This document shows, in pieces, positions 18,297 to 26,486 of a stretch of DNA of 64,000 bases. A program made the position numbers and the translations under genes. Source of the DNA: Pseudoxanthomonas sp. JBR18. Its GTDB lineage: Bacteria; Pseudomonadota; Gammaproteobacteria; Xanthomonadales; Xanthomonadaceae. The notes beneath the pieces were generated by a model that saw only the letters and a program-made list of their open reading frames with translations, did not search any database and was not told the DNA's origin. Each line of letters begins with the position of its first letter. Position 1 is the first letter of the stretch. The stretch is from contig NZ_CP116339.1 of assembly GCF_028198165.1 (NCBI RefSeq), positions 1,221,001-1,285,000 on the forward strand. The letters are read 5' to 3'.

Positions 18297-18590
18297 GGAT
18301 TGCGGTGAAGCTCGCGTCGCCGCCAGTGCCTCCCTCGTACCGCGCGAATTCGATCGCCACCAGCGCGTCGACGTCCGGCACTGGTCCAGGTGCGCCGCGC
18401 CATCGGCCTGAGCGTACCTGTGGTGCATCAGCCAGGCCTCGACCTCCGGATCGGGGCTGTCGTCGGTGTCCAGCGGCTCGTGCCCATCCGCAGGACGTGG
18501 CGCTGCTCGTGCAGGAGCCTCAGCGCCGGAAGCGACACACCGGCGAGTCATGGGCCCGCGGTCGCGTCGTCGGCATGCTGATCGGCCCTT

Positions 18591-18656
18591 GTAGCGCCGA
18601 GCTCGCTCGGCCCGGGCTCTCCCGGGCAAGCTTCAGCGGAGCAAGCTCCGCTCTAC
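18591..18656. repeat. GTAG-type REP doublet
   Basis: Two palindromic units face each other. The plus strand reads GTAGCGCCGAGCTCGCTCGGC from 18591. The minus strand reads GTAGAGCGGAGCTTGCTCCG from 18656. A short CCCGGG-CTCT-CCCGGG hairpin lies between them. The 5' GTAG followed by a stem-loop is the hallmark of the REP sequences described in Stenotrophomonas and relatives, usually mobilised by RAYT transposases. No RAYT gene lies in this window. Confidence 0.8.
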
Positions 18657-19018
18657 GGCAGGTCATGGGTAGCGACGCGCCCCCGAATGGGCGGCGCCGG
18701 ATCAGGCCAGCCCCGGACTCCCCGGCACGCACGACGGCCATCGCTCCTTCCGGGTAAGAGGGCGATGGCGTGTGAAAGCACGAGGTACTTCACGCCCTTG
18801 AGCGTGTGGGCGTAGACCTCCCACAGCCGGGGGTGCTCGGCGGCATAGGCCGGCGGCACGCATGCGGCCGGGCACGCGAGCCACGGCGCGAGCGACATCC
18901 GGAGAGCGAACGTCGCAGCAGACGAACTCCCGCAAGCAGCGAGGTCGAAAGCGCATCGCCCCAACCACGCCTCCGCGATCCGCGCAGAAGCCGCGACAGC
19001 GGCTTGCGCATCTGCGGA

Positions 19019-20857
19019 TCAGCCGTCCAGCAGCGCCTTGTTGCGCACGGCGCCCTTGTCGGCGCTAGTGGCCAGCAGCGCATAGGCCTTCAGCGCGGTG
19101 CTGACCTTGCGCGGGCGTACTTCTACCGGCTTCCAGCCCTTGGCGTCTTGCTCGGCACGGCGGGCGGCGAGCTCCTCGTCGGAGACCTGCAGGTTGATGC
19201 CGCGGTTGGGAATGTCGATCAGGATCCGGTCACCCTCGCGCACCAGGCCGATGGCACCGCCTGCGGCGGCTTCCGGCGAGGCATGGCCAATGGACAGGCC
19301 GGAGGTGCCGCCGGAGAAACGGCCATCGGTGAGCAGCGCGCACTGCTTGCCCAGGCCTTTCGATTTCAGGTACGAGGTCGGGTAGAGCATCTCCTGCATG
19401 CCGGGCCCACCCTTGGGACCTTCGTAGCGGATCACCACCACGTCGCCCGCTTTCACCTCGTCGGCCAGGATGCCCTTGACCGCCGCGTCCTGGCTCTCGA
19501 ACACCTTGGCCGTGCCTTCGAACACGTGGATGGATTCGTCCACGCCGGCGGTCTTCACCACGCAGCCATCGCGGGCGATGTTGCCGTAGAGCACGGCCAG
19601 ACCGCCTTCGGCCGAATAGGCGTGCTCGACGCTGCGGATGCAGCCTTCAGCGCGGTCCACGTCCAGCGACGGCCAGCGCGTGGCCTGGCTGAAGGCCACC
19701 TGGGTCGGGATGCCGGCCGGACCGGCCTTGTAGAAGGTCTGCACGGCTGCGTCTTCGGTCACGGCCACGTCCCATTGGGCGATGGCGTCGGCCAGCGTCC
19801 TGGCATGCACGGTGGACACGTCGGTATGCAGCAGGCCGCCGCGCGCCAGTTCGCCCAGGATCGCCATGATCCCGCCAGCGCGGTGCACGTCCTCGACGTG
19901 GTACTTCGGTGTGTTCGGCGCCACCTTGCACAGCTGTGGCACGCGCTTGGACAGGCGATCGATGTCGCGCATGTCGAAAGGCACCTCGCCCTCCTGCGCG
20001 GCGGCAAGCAGGTGCAGGATGGTATTGGTCGACCCGCCCATGGCGATGTCCAGCGTCATCGCGTTCTCGAAGGCCTCGAAGGTGGCGATGCCGCGCGGCA
20101 ACGCACTCGCATCCTCGGCGCCGTACCAGCGGTGACACAGTTCCACCGCGGTGACGCCGGCCTTCTTGAACAGCGCCTCGCGATCGGCATGGGTGGCGAC
20201 CACGGTGCCGTTGCCCGGCAGCGACAGGCCCAGGGCTTCGGTCAGGCAGTTCATCGAGTTGGCGGTGAACATGCCGCTGCACGAGCCGCAGGTGGGGCAG
20301 GCGCTGCGCTCGACCGTGGCGACCTGCTCGTCGCTGGCATTCGGATCGGCCGCCATCACCATCGCGTCGATCAGGTCCAGCTTGTGGTCGGCCAGCTTGG
20401 TCTTGCCCGCTTCCATCGGCCCGCCGGAGACGAACACGGTGGGGATGTTCAGGCGCATGGCGGCCATCAGCATGCCCGGGGTGATCTTGTCGCAGTTGGA
20501 GATGCACACCAGCGCATCGGCGCAATGCGCATTGACCATGTATTCGACCGAGTCGGCGATGATCTCGCGGCTGGGTAGCGAGTACAGCATGCCGTCATGG
20601 CCCATGGCGATGCCATCGTCCACGGCGATGGTGTCGAATTCCTTGGCCACCCCGCCCACGCGCTCGATCTCGCGCGCGACCAGCTGGCCGAGGTCCTTCA
20701 GGTGCACGTGGCCGGGCACGAACTGGGTGAACGAGTTGGCGATGGCGATGATGGGCTTCTGGAAGTCCCCATCCTGCATGCCGGTGGCGCGCCACAGCGC
20801 GCGGGCTCCGGCCATGTTGCGACCGTGGGTGGAGGTTTTCGAGCGGTATTCGGGCAT
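19019..20857 (-). CDS. ilvD: Dihydroxy-acid dehydratase
   Basis: A 612-residue enzyme of branched-chain amino acid biosynthesis that dehydrates 2,3-dihydroxy acids to 2-oxo acids on the way to valine, leucine and isoleucine. [16 protein letters not shown] opens the protein. The iron-sulfur ligands are visible in [12 protein letters not shown] and [18 protein letters not shown]. The C-terminus has [23 protein letters not shown]. The length matches the E. coli enzyme. The ATG at 20857 ([12 protein letters not shown]) is the family start; the frame stays open far upstream, but that extension has no family similarity. Other ilv genes are not adjacent. Confidence 0.97.
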   Translation of the reverse strand: MPEYRSKTSTHGRNMAGARALWRATGMQDGDFQKPIIAIANSFTQFVPGHVHLKDLGQLVAREIERVGGVAKEFDTIAVDDGIAMGHDGMLYSLPSREIIADSVEYMVNAHCADALVCISNCDKITPGMLMAAMRLNIPTVFVSGGPMEAGKTKLADHKLDLIDAMVMAADPNASDEQVATVERSACPTCGSCSGMFTANSMNCLTEALGLSLPGNGTVVATHADREALFKKAGVTAVELCHRWYGAEDASALPRGIATFEAFENAMTLDIAMGGSTNTILHLLAAAQEGEVPFDMRDIDRLSKRVPQLCKVAPNTPKYHVEDVHRAGGIMAILGELARGGLLHTDVSTVHARTLADAIAQWDVAVTEDAAVQTFYKAGPAGIPTQVAFSQATRWPSLDVDRAEGCIRSVEHAYSAEGGLAVLYGNIARDGCVVKTAGVDESIHVFEGTAKVFESQDAAVKGILADEVKAGDVVVIRYEGPKGGPGMQEMLYPTSYLKSKGLGKQCALLTDGRFSGGTSGLSIGHASPEAAAGGAIGLVREGDRILIDIPNRGINLQVSDEELAARRAEQDAKGWKPVEVRPRKVSTALKAYALLATSADKGAVRNKALLDG

Positions 20858-20986
20858 GGCAAGGTCTTCACGCAGGCCCGTGGCCTGCAGCTGGAACAGA
20901 GAGGCACATGTTCGCCGCTTTTCTCGGTTGCTGCTGCAACTGACCATTCCGCCATCCTCGGCACAGGGCCGGGGACAGCAGGCATC

Positions 20987-21553
20987 ATGGAACGCCGTAT
21001 GCCCTGGATTTCGACCCGCATGAAGCGCTCCAGAACCGCCACCCTGCTCCTGATGGGCAGCGCCCCGCTGCTGCTGGCGGCCTGCCAGCGCGAGCCGGAG
21101 GCGCGCGAGGGCCTCTACACCTCGGTGGACGCCTGCTATCGCGCCACCGGCGAACGCGACAGCTGCCAGCGCGCCTTCGACGAGGCGCAGCGCCAGTCCG
21201 CCGAACAGGCCCCGCGCTATGCCTCCCAGGAGCAGTGCAAGGCCGACTGGGGCCAGGACCGCTGCACCGAGCAGCGCGACAGCCAGGGCCATGCCTTCAT
21301 CGGGCCGCTGATGACCGGCTTTTTCATCTCGCAGATGCTCAACAACCGCGCGGGCCTGCGCAGCGCGCCGGCCTACCAGAGCCCGGCCAACGGCTGGGTG
21401 CGGCCGCGTCCGGGCGCGCTGCCGGACACCTCCAACGCCTTCCGCACCCCCGCCGCGGGCATGACGCCGGTGACCACGCCTCCCAATCGCGCGTTGACCG
21501 TCAGCCGCGGCGGCTTCGGTAGCCGCAGCAGCACCCGCAGCGTCGGCGGCTGA
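20987..21553 (+). CDS. ygiB: YgiB/DUF1190-type lipoprotein
   Basis: A 188-residue exported protein. The signal peptide [17 protein letters not shown] ends in a lipobox. The mature domain has paired Cys residues ([33 protein letters not shown]), [13 protein letters not shown] and a Ser/Arg/Gly-rich end ([18 protein letters not shown]), closely matching the layout of E. coli YgiB. I chose the ATG at 20987 because GCAGG lies upstream at suitable distance and E. coli YgiB has a long n-region; ATGs at 20999 and 21020 are alternatives. It overlaps ygiC by one base (TGATG), so translation is probably coupled. Confidence 0.82.
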   Translation: MERRMPWISTRMKRSRTATLLLMGSAPLLLAACQREPEAREGLYTSVDACYRATGERDSCQRAFDEAQRQSAEQAPRYASQEQCKADWGQDRCTEQRDSQGHAFIGPLMTGFFISQMLNNRAGLRSAPAYQSPANGWVRPRPGALPDTSNAFRTPAAGMTPVTTPPNRALTVSRGGFGSRSSTRSVGG

Positions 21554-22731
21554 TGCGCAGGGTCTCGATCGTCGAGCGCGGCGACTGGCGTGCACAGGCC
21601 GCCGCGTGCGGGTTCGACTTCCACACCATCGACGGCGCGGCATACTGGGACGAGACGGCCTATTACGCGTTCAGCCTGCGCCAGATCGAAGACGATCTGG
21701 AGGACCCCAGCGCCGAGCTGCACGCCATGGCCATGGACTTGGTCGATGCGGTCGTGCGCGACGAAGCCAAGCTGCAACAGCTGGCGATCCCGCAACCCTA
21801 CTGGCAGTGGATCGCCGACAGCTGGCAGCAGCGCCAACCGCATCTGTACGGGCGGCTGGACCTGGCCTACGACGGACGCGGCCCGGCCAAGCTCTACGAG
21901 CTGAACTACGACACGCCGACCTCGCTGTTCGAGGCCGCGTTCTTCCAGTGGCAATGGCTGGAAGACCAGCGCGCCGCAGGACGGCTGTCGGCGCACGCGG
22001 ACCAGTTCAATTCGCTGCATGAGGCGCTGGTGGCGCGCTTTGCCGAGATCGCACCGGCCCTGCCGCGGCCGCTGATGTTCGCTGCGGTGCGCGGCTCCAA
22101 CGAAGACCAGGGCACGGTGGCCTACCTGCGCGACTGCGCGATGCAGGCGCAGCTGCGCGGCGAGTTCATCGCGATCGAAGACCTGGGACTATCGGAGGAT
22201 GGCCGCTTCACCAATCTCGATGACGAGGTGATCGGCACACTGTTCAAGCTGTATCCGCTGGAGGACCTGTTCGCCGAGGCGTTCGGCCACGCCCTGCCCG
22301 GCTCCGGCCTGCAGCTGCTGGAGCCGGCGTGGAAGGCGGTATTGAGCAACAAGGGCATCCTGCCCCTGTTGTGGGCGCGCCACCGCGGCCATCCCAACCT
22401 GCTGGAGGCGCACTTCGACAACGGCGCGCCGCTCACGCCCGGCTGGGTGCGCAAGCCGCTGCATTCGCGCGAGGGCGCCAACATCGCCTTGCACCTGGCC
22501 GACGGGAGCTGGCAGGAAAGCGAAGGCCCCTACGCCGGCCCGTGCATCGTGCAAGCCGCGCATCCGCTTGTCGGCTTCGACGGCCGCTACCCGCTGATCG
22601 GCAGCTGGGTGATCGGCGATGCCGCCTGCGGGATCGGCATCCGCGAGGACGACAGCCGCATCACCCGCGACAGCGCGCGGTTTGTGCCGCACGCGATCGT
22701 CGATGAGGCACTGGGCCTGCTTTACGCCTGA
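21553..22731 (+). CDS. ygiC: Glutathionylspermidine synthase-like ATP-grasp protein
   Basis: A 392-residue protein of the glutathionylspermidine synthase C-terminal (ATP-grasp) family. Family segments include [73 protein letters not shown] and [20 protein letters not shown]. In trypanosomatids and E. coli Gss this fold ligates glutathione to spermidine. YgiC-type proteins lack the amidase half and have no firmly known substrate. The pairing with a YgiB-like lipoprotein upstream is conserved in enterobacteria and retained here with overlapping stop and start. Confidence 0.88.
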   Translation: MRRVSIVERGDWRAQAAACGFDFHTIDGAAYWDETAYYAFSLRQIEDDLEDPSAELHAMAMDLVDAVVRDEAKLQQLAIPQPYWQWIADSWQQRQPHLYGRLDLAYDGRGPAKLYELNYDTPTSLFEAAFFQWQWLEDQRAAGRLSAHADQFNSLHEALVARFAEIAPALPRPLMFAAVRGSNEDQGTVAYLRDCAMQAQLRGEFIAIEDLGLSEDGRFTNLDDEVIGTLFKLYPLEDLFAEAFGHALPGSGLQLLEPAWKAVLSNKGILPLLWARHRGHPNLLEAHFDNGAPLTPGWVRKPLHSREGANIALHLADGSWQESEGPYAGPCIVQAAHPLVGFDGRYPLIGSWVIGDAACGIGIREDDSRITRDSARFVPHAIVDEALGLLYA

Positions 22732-22755
22732 TTCGGCGTTCGCACACGCAACCAA

Positions 22756-22825
22756 TGTGGGAGCCGCTTCAGCGGCGACAGGGCCTTCCTCGGTGAAGCC
22801 TCATCGCCGCTGAAGCGCTCCCACA
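22756..22825. repeat. 70-bp inverted-repeat element, copy 1
   Basis: Starts TGTGGGAGCCGCTTCAGCGG and ends CGCTGAAGCGCTCCCACA, so the ends are inverted and can form a long imperfect stem. A second 70-bp copy lies at 24041-24110 in the same orientation, and a related element lies at 26398. Resembles intergenic REP-like palindromes of gammaproteobacteria. Confidence 0.9.
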
Positions 22826-23035
22826 CAAACTGCGCATCACGTCCTTGGTCGATGCAATCTTCTCCTCTGACTGTACTCCCCGGCTGCACGACGGCGGCCA
22901 CGTGCCCGCCAAGACGCTCACGCCTGTCAACTTCCGGCACATGCACGACTTCTGGTCGAGTGAGACAAGACAATAGGTACATGTGGCCTGCATGTATGCT
23001 CCTGCTTGTTAGCCAACCCCTCACGGATGATCCCC

Positions 23036-24025
23036 ATGCATCGGATTGCATTGCTGCCCTGCCTCGTGTTCGCCGTACTGGCTCCAACTTCGCGCGCACG
23101 CGAAAAGATTCCCACCGATTACGAGGCCGGGCATTTCTTTGCACGTCTCAGTGCGCAGGATGGCCATTCGCTGCGGCTCGTCGTCGATACTGGAGGCCCG
23201 GGCGGAAGCGGCCTGTACGTCGTTGATCCCAATGCGGCAGCGCGCGTCGGACTAAAAATTCGAAGGTGCGATGTAGATGGAGAAGCGCTTCCCGTCGTCG
23301 AACTCCGATCGCCACTTTGGAAAGGTGTACCGGATGCTCCCGGGCGCCCTTGTGGCGCGTCTGCGTTTCTTGCAAAAGGGGTTGGTGTAGGCGCAGATGA
23401 TGGGAATCTCGGCGCTGGCTATTTATCGCACTTCATCTGGACATTCGACTATCCGAAACAAGCCCTGTGGCTCGAGTCAGACGGTTGGAAACCTGGAGTT
23501 GGAACCCGCAGCATCCCAATGTCGTTTCCCCGCAACAGCGATGGTGAAAAGGCATCTGGCCTCCCCAGAATCCAGCTTCAAATCGCTGGTGAGTCTCTAG
23601 ATTTTCTGCTCGATACGGGCGCTACAGCCGCCCCGACGCGGGCTGGAAAGGAGGCCATGACGCTGCAGACTGAGAAGGGCCTCGGCGTCACTTCTTACAT
23701 CGACAAAGCCGTTCTGGATCGCTGGCATCAAGAACATCCGGACTGGGTCGTGGTCGATGACGGCGACGAACTTCTCGCGGTGCAAGGCCACATGCGGATT
23801 ATCCGCGTTCCAAACGTGATGGTTGCGGGTTGGTCGGTCGGTCCGGTGTGGTTTACCGAGCGCCCTGAGGGCACATTTGGCGCCGAGGGGATCGGCGCCT
23901 ACATGGATGCTCCCGTCGTGGGCGCCGCCGGCGCCAATCTTTGGCAGCACTTCGTGATGACGCTGGACTACCCGCAGGATGCTGCGTGGTTGGCCTGCGC
24001 GGATTGCGAGGATGCAAAACCCTGA
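23036..24025 (+). CDS. Exported retropepsin-like aspartic protease homologue
   Basis: A 329-residue protein with a Sec signal peptide (MHRIALLPCLVFAVLAPTSRA). Two Asp-Thr-Gly motifs, one per half, are visible: LRLVVDTGGPGGSGLYVV near residue 45 and LDFLLDTGATAAPT near 195. The second is a classic retropepsin active-site loop; the first is less canonical. It fits a bilobed pepsin-like or clan AA protease acting outside the cytoplasm, but activity is inferred. The gene has visibly lower GC and a less biased third position than its neighbours, and lies between two 70-bp repeats, suggesting transfer. The ATG at 23036 has only a weak ribosome binding site. Confidence 0.62.
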   Translation: MHRIALLPCLVFAVLAPTSRAREKIPTDYEAGHFFARLSAQDGHSLRLVVDTGGPGGSGLYVVDPNAAARVGLKIRRCDVDGEALPVVELRSPLWKGVPDAPGRPCGASAFLAKGVGVGADDGNLGAGYLSHFIWTFDYPKQALWLESDGWKPGVGTRSIPMSFPRNSDGEKASGLPRIQLQIAGESLDFLLDTGATAAPTRAGKEAMTLQTEKGLGVTSYIDKAVLDRWHQEHPDWVVVDDGDELLAVQGHMRIIRVPNVMVAGWSVGPVWFTERPEGTFGAEGIGAYMDAPVVGAAGANLWQHFVMTLDYPQDAAWLACADCEDAKP

Positions 24026-24040
24026 AGCCAGAAGAATCAC

Positions 24041-24110
24041 TGTGGCAGCCGCTTCAGCGGCGATGAGGCTTTACCGATGAAGCGTCATCGCCGCTGAACC
24101 GGCTCCCATA
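24041..24110. repeat. 70-bp inverted-repeat element, copy 2
   Basis: Starts TGTGGCAGCCGCTTCAGCGG and ends GCCGCTGAACCGGCTCCCAT; same length and orientation as the copy at 22756, with most of both arms conserved. It begins 15 bp after the stop of the protease-like gene. Confidence 0.88.
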
Positions 24111-24121
24111 GGCGCGCGGAA

Positions 24122-24316
24122 TCAGAGCAATCCCTCGCACTTGACCGCCAGGTAGCGCTCGACCAGCGCGGCGGGCAGTTGTGCGGTGGTGACATCCAGC
24201 ACCATCATGCCGTGGCCGCGTAGCGCGTCGTGGGCGGCGGCGCGCTGCTCCAGGTAGCGGGCCACCGCACCGGCCTGGATCGCCCCGGACAGGTCGGTGA
24301 CCTCGGCGTCCAGCGC
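24122..24316 (-). pseudogene. Truncated duplicate of the DUF58 gene 3' end
   Basis: About 195 bp matching 25082-25276, the last third of the adjacent DUF58 gene, at roughly 90% identity by eye. The frame is intact: RALDAEVTDLSGAIQAGAVA through VERYLAVKCEGLL and a stop at 24122, against the real gene's QALDAEVTDLPGAIQAGAVA and VERYLAVKREGLL. Upstream, similarity ends abruptly and there is no start, so the fragment cannot encode a DUF58 protein. Confidence 0.88.
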
Positions 24317-24488
24317 CCGATCCAATCGGCCCTGCCGGGGACATACCGCGATGCCGCTTCCCGGTAGAACCCTCGCGCGCTCGCGGGCGCTCATGTACCA
24401 GGTCAGCGACCAGGGCATAACCTCAGAGCGCTGGCACACTGCGCGACTGCGCGCTTGGCATGCCGCCTTCAGCGCAGCCGCAAGCCGC

Positions 24489-24947
24489 TTACTCGATGTG
24501 GTACAGCACAGCAGCACCTGGCTTTGCTTCAAAGGCAGGCACGGTGCGCTGCTTGAGCGGCTGACCCTTGGTGTCCCACACCAGCGTTTGCGGTGGGTAC
24601 TCGTCCTGACGGGTCATGGCATCGATCTGCTTGACGATCACCCCGCTGCTGGCCTTGACCTCGGGATTCCATGCAAACACCCCAACCCGGCCGTAGAACA
24701 CTGCGGGCGCATCGGCGTCCAGCCGACGGTCCGGACACATCACCAGCCCGCGTTCCAGCATCACCCGTAGTGCCGCCACCGGCGTGGCCTTGACCGTGGG
24801 CGTGGTCCGGTCGGCGCTATGCCCCGGACAGACGTTCGCCGAGCGCGTCACCATCCTCTCGACCACTTCGCGGTCGGACTGGGCCAACGCGGGGCAGGCG
24901 ACGGCTGCCAACGAAACGAGCACGAATGAAGACTTCCATTGCATCAT
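24489..24947 (-). CDS. Small exported protein of unknown function
   Basis: A 152-residue protein with a Sec signal peptide (MMQWKSSFVLVSLAAVACPALAQ), so a periplasmic or secreted product. The mature part has two Cys residues (SANVCPGHSADRT, GLVMCPDRRLD) that could pair, and beta-rich segments (APAVFYGRVGVFAWNPEV, GAAVLYHIE). The start ATG at 24947 follows AGGAGATCAA, an excellent Shine-Dalgarno. No family recognised. It lies between the real DUF58 gene and its truncated duplicate and therefore seems to have arrived with that rearrangement. Confidence 0.68.
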   Translation of the reverse strand: MMQWKSSFVLVSLAAVACPALAQSDREVVERMVTRSANVCPGHSADRTTPTVKATPVAALRVMLERGLVMCPDRRLDADAPAVFYGRVGVFAWNPEVKASSGVIVKQIDAMTRQDEYPPQTLVWDTKGQPLKQRTVPAFEAKPGAAVLYHIE

Positions 24948-25081
24948 TTGATCTCCTGATGGGTGACAAACACGGCGCAACGGTCCGGGTGAACGACTGA
25001 ATTGTGCGTGATGAAAGGGGTTGCACCCAGAAGCGCAGCACGCGTCGCGTTGAAGGTGTGCAGCCGTGATCAAGGCGACGT

Positions 25082-26383
25082 CTAAAGCAGTCCTTCGCGC
25101 TTGACCGCCAGATAGCGCTCCACCAGCGCGGCGGGCAGTTGCGCGGTGGTGACGTCCAGCACCATCACGCCGTGGCCGCGCAGTGCGTCGTGGGCGGCGG
25201 CGCGCTGCTCCAGGTAGCGGGCCACCGCGCCGGCCTGGATGGCCCCGGGCAGGTCGGTGACCTCGGCATCGAGCGCCTGATCCAGTTCGCCTTCGCGCAG
25301 GCTGGCCACGCACACCAGATGGCGGCGGCGCAGCAGGTGCACGGCGGCCAGCAGGTCTTCGATGTCCTCGTCGCGCACGTTGGTCACCAACATCACCAGC
25401 GCGCGGCGGCGCTGGCGCGCCGACAGCTCGGTGGCCAGGGCCAGGTAGTCGCAGGCGCTGGCCGCCGGCTGCAGGTCGTAGGACGCCCGCAGCAGAGTGT
25501 CGATGCCGCCCATACCGCGCCGCGGCGGCACCCAGCGCGGCTGCTCGCCAGTCGCCAGCAGACCGGCGGCATCGCCCTGGCGCAGGGCCAGGTAGGCCAC
25601 CACCAGCGCGGCGTTGAGCGCATGGTCGAAGTGCGCCAGGCCGTCCTCGCGCGCCAGCATGCGCCGGCCGGTGTCCAGGGCCAGCACCAGTTGCTGGTTT
25701 TTCTCGTCCTGGTACTCGCGCGAGATCAGCTTCTGCGCGCGCGAAGTGGCCTTCCAGTCGATCTGGCGCAGGCTGTCGCCCACGCGGTACTCGCGCATCT
25801 GGTTGAAGTCGGTGCCTTCACCACGGCGGCGCTTGAGATGCGCGCCGACCAGCCGCGAGGCCTGGTCGGCACTGAACAGCGCCAGCCGCGCCAGCGGTGC
25901 GAAGTCTGGATACACGCGCACCGCCTGCGGCGCGCCGGCCACGCGCGACTGGCGCCACAAACGCAGCGACGAGCCCAGGCGCAGCTGCACGCCGGAGAAC
26001 CACGCATCGCCGCGCGCCACCGGGCGCAGGCGGTAGGCGAACTCCACCGCCTCGTCGCGCGCGACCGCCACCTTGCGCGGCAGCCCCTGCGAGGGCCAGC
26101 CGCCCGGATGCAGGTCGAACACCGCCAGCCGCTGCGCGCGCCCCGGCGAGGCGATACGCAGACGCACCTCACGCTCCAGGTCCAGGGCCAATGCTTCGGG
26201 CACCTGGCGGCTGACCTGCGGGGTGGGCCGGCGCCAGAGGAAGACAGCATCGGCCAGCGCCAGCAGCACCAGCGCCGCACCGGTGGCCTGCCAGGCAACC
26301 AGCGGCATTCCGGCGTAGAGCACCGCCAGCCCGGACAGGCCCCAGGCGCACAGCAAGGCGATCAGCAGCGGCGCTGGCCTCAT
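25082..26383 (-). CDS. DUF58 domain-containing membrane protein
   Basis: A 433-residue protein: two N-terminal membrane segments (LLIALLCAWGLSGLAVLYAG, ATGAALVLLALADAVFL), a beta-rich middle, then the DUF58 core with the signature EGTDFNQMREYRVGDSLRQIDWKATSR and a vWA-like fold (LVLALDTGRRM, ALVMLVTNVRDEDIEDLL). DUF58 proteins are routinely partnered with MoxR AAA+ ATPases and thought to act with them in maturation of protein complexes. It is last in a six-gene operon, 103 bp downstream of moxR, with a palindromic repeat in that gap. Confidence 0.9.
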   Translation of the reverse strand: MRPAPLLIALLCAWGLSGLAVLYAGMPLVAWQATGAALVLLALADAVFLWRRPTPQVSRQVPEALALDLEREVRLRIASPGRAQRLAVFDLHPGGWPSQGLPRKVAVARDEAVEFAYRLRPVARGDAWFSGVQLRLGSSLRLWRQSRVAGAPQAVRVYPDFAPLARLALFSADQASRLVGAHLKRRRGEGTDFNQMREYRVGDSLRQIDWKATSRAQKLISREYQDEKNQQLVLALDTGRRMLAREDGLAHFDHALNAALVVAYLALRQGDAAGLLATGEQPRWVPPRRGMGGIDTLLRASYDLQPAASACDYLALATELSARQRRRALVMLVTNVRDEDIEDLLAAVHLLRRRHLVCVASLREGELDQALDAEVTDLPGAIQAGAVARYLEQRAAAHDALRGHGVMVLDVTTAQLPAALVERYLAVKREGLL

Positions 26384-26397
26384 CGCGGAACCGTCTT

Positions 26398-26466
26398 GGT
26401 GGGAGCCGCCATGGCGGCGATGGCGCGTTCAAGCGAAAGCTCCTCGCCACCAGGGTGGCTCCCACC
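26398..26466. repeat. 69-bp REP-like palindrome inside the operon
   Basis: Begins GGTGGGAGCCGCCATGGCGG and ends CACCAGGGTGGCTCCCACC. Its ends share the GTGGGAGCC/GGCTCCCAC arms of the elements at 22756 and 24041 but the interior differs. It sits between the MoxR and DUF58 genes and could affect readthrough or mRNA stability. Confidence 0.85.
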
Positions 26467-26486
26467 TGTGCAGATGGCGCTCGGCC

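Larger units (their letters stand above)
18157..18870 (-). pseudogene. Probable decayed coding sequence with frameshifts
   Basis: Pieces of protein-like sequence appear in different minus-strand frames: AAEHPRLWEVYAHTLKGVKY near 18780-18850, DTDDSPDPEVEAWLMHHRYA near 18410-18475, and VDALVAIEFARYEGGTGGDA near 18315-18375, ending KPLHWEVAKGARAR and a stop at 18157. No single frame joins them, and octanucleotide repeats and a REP pair lie between. The pieces may be one gene or several; family unknown. Low confidence. Confidence 0.3.

Noticed and set aside
24317..24488. Upstream continuation of the DUF58 duplicate
   Set aside because: Frame stays open but similarity to DUF58 stops near 24316 and the translation is unrelated low-complexity sequence.
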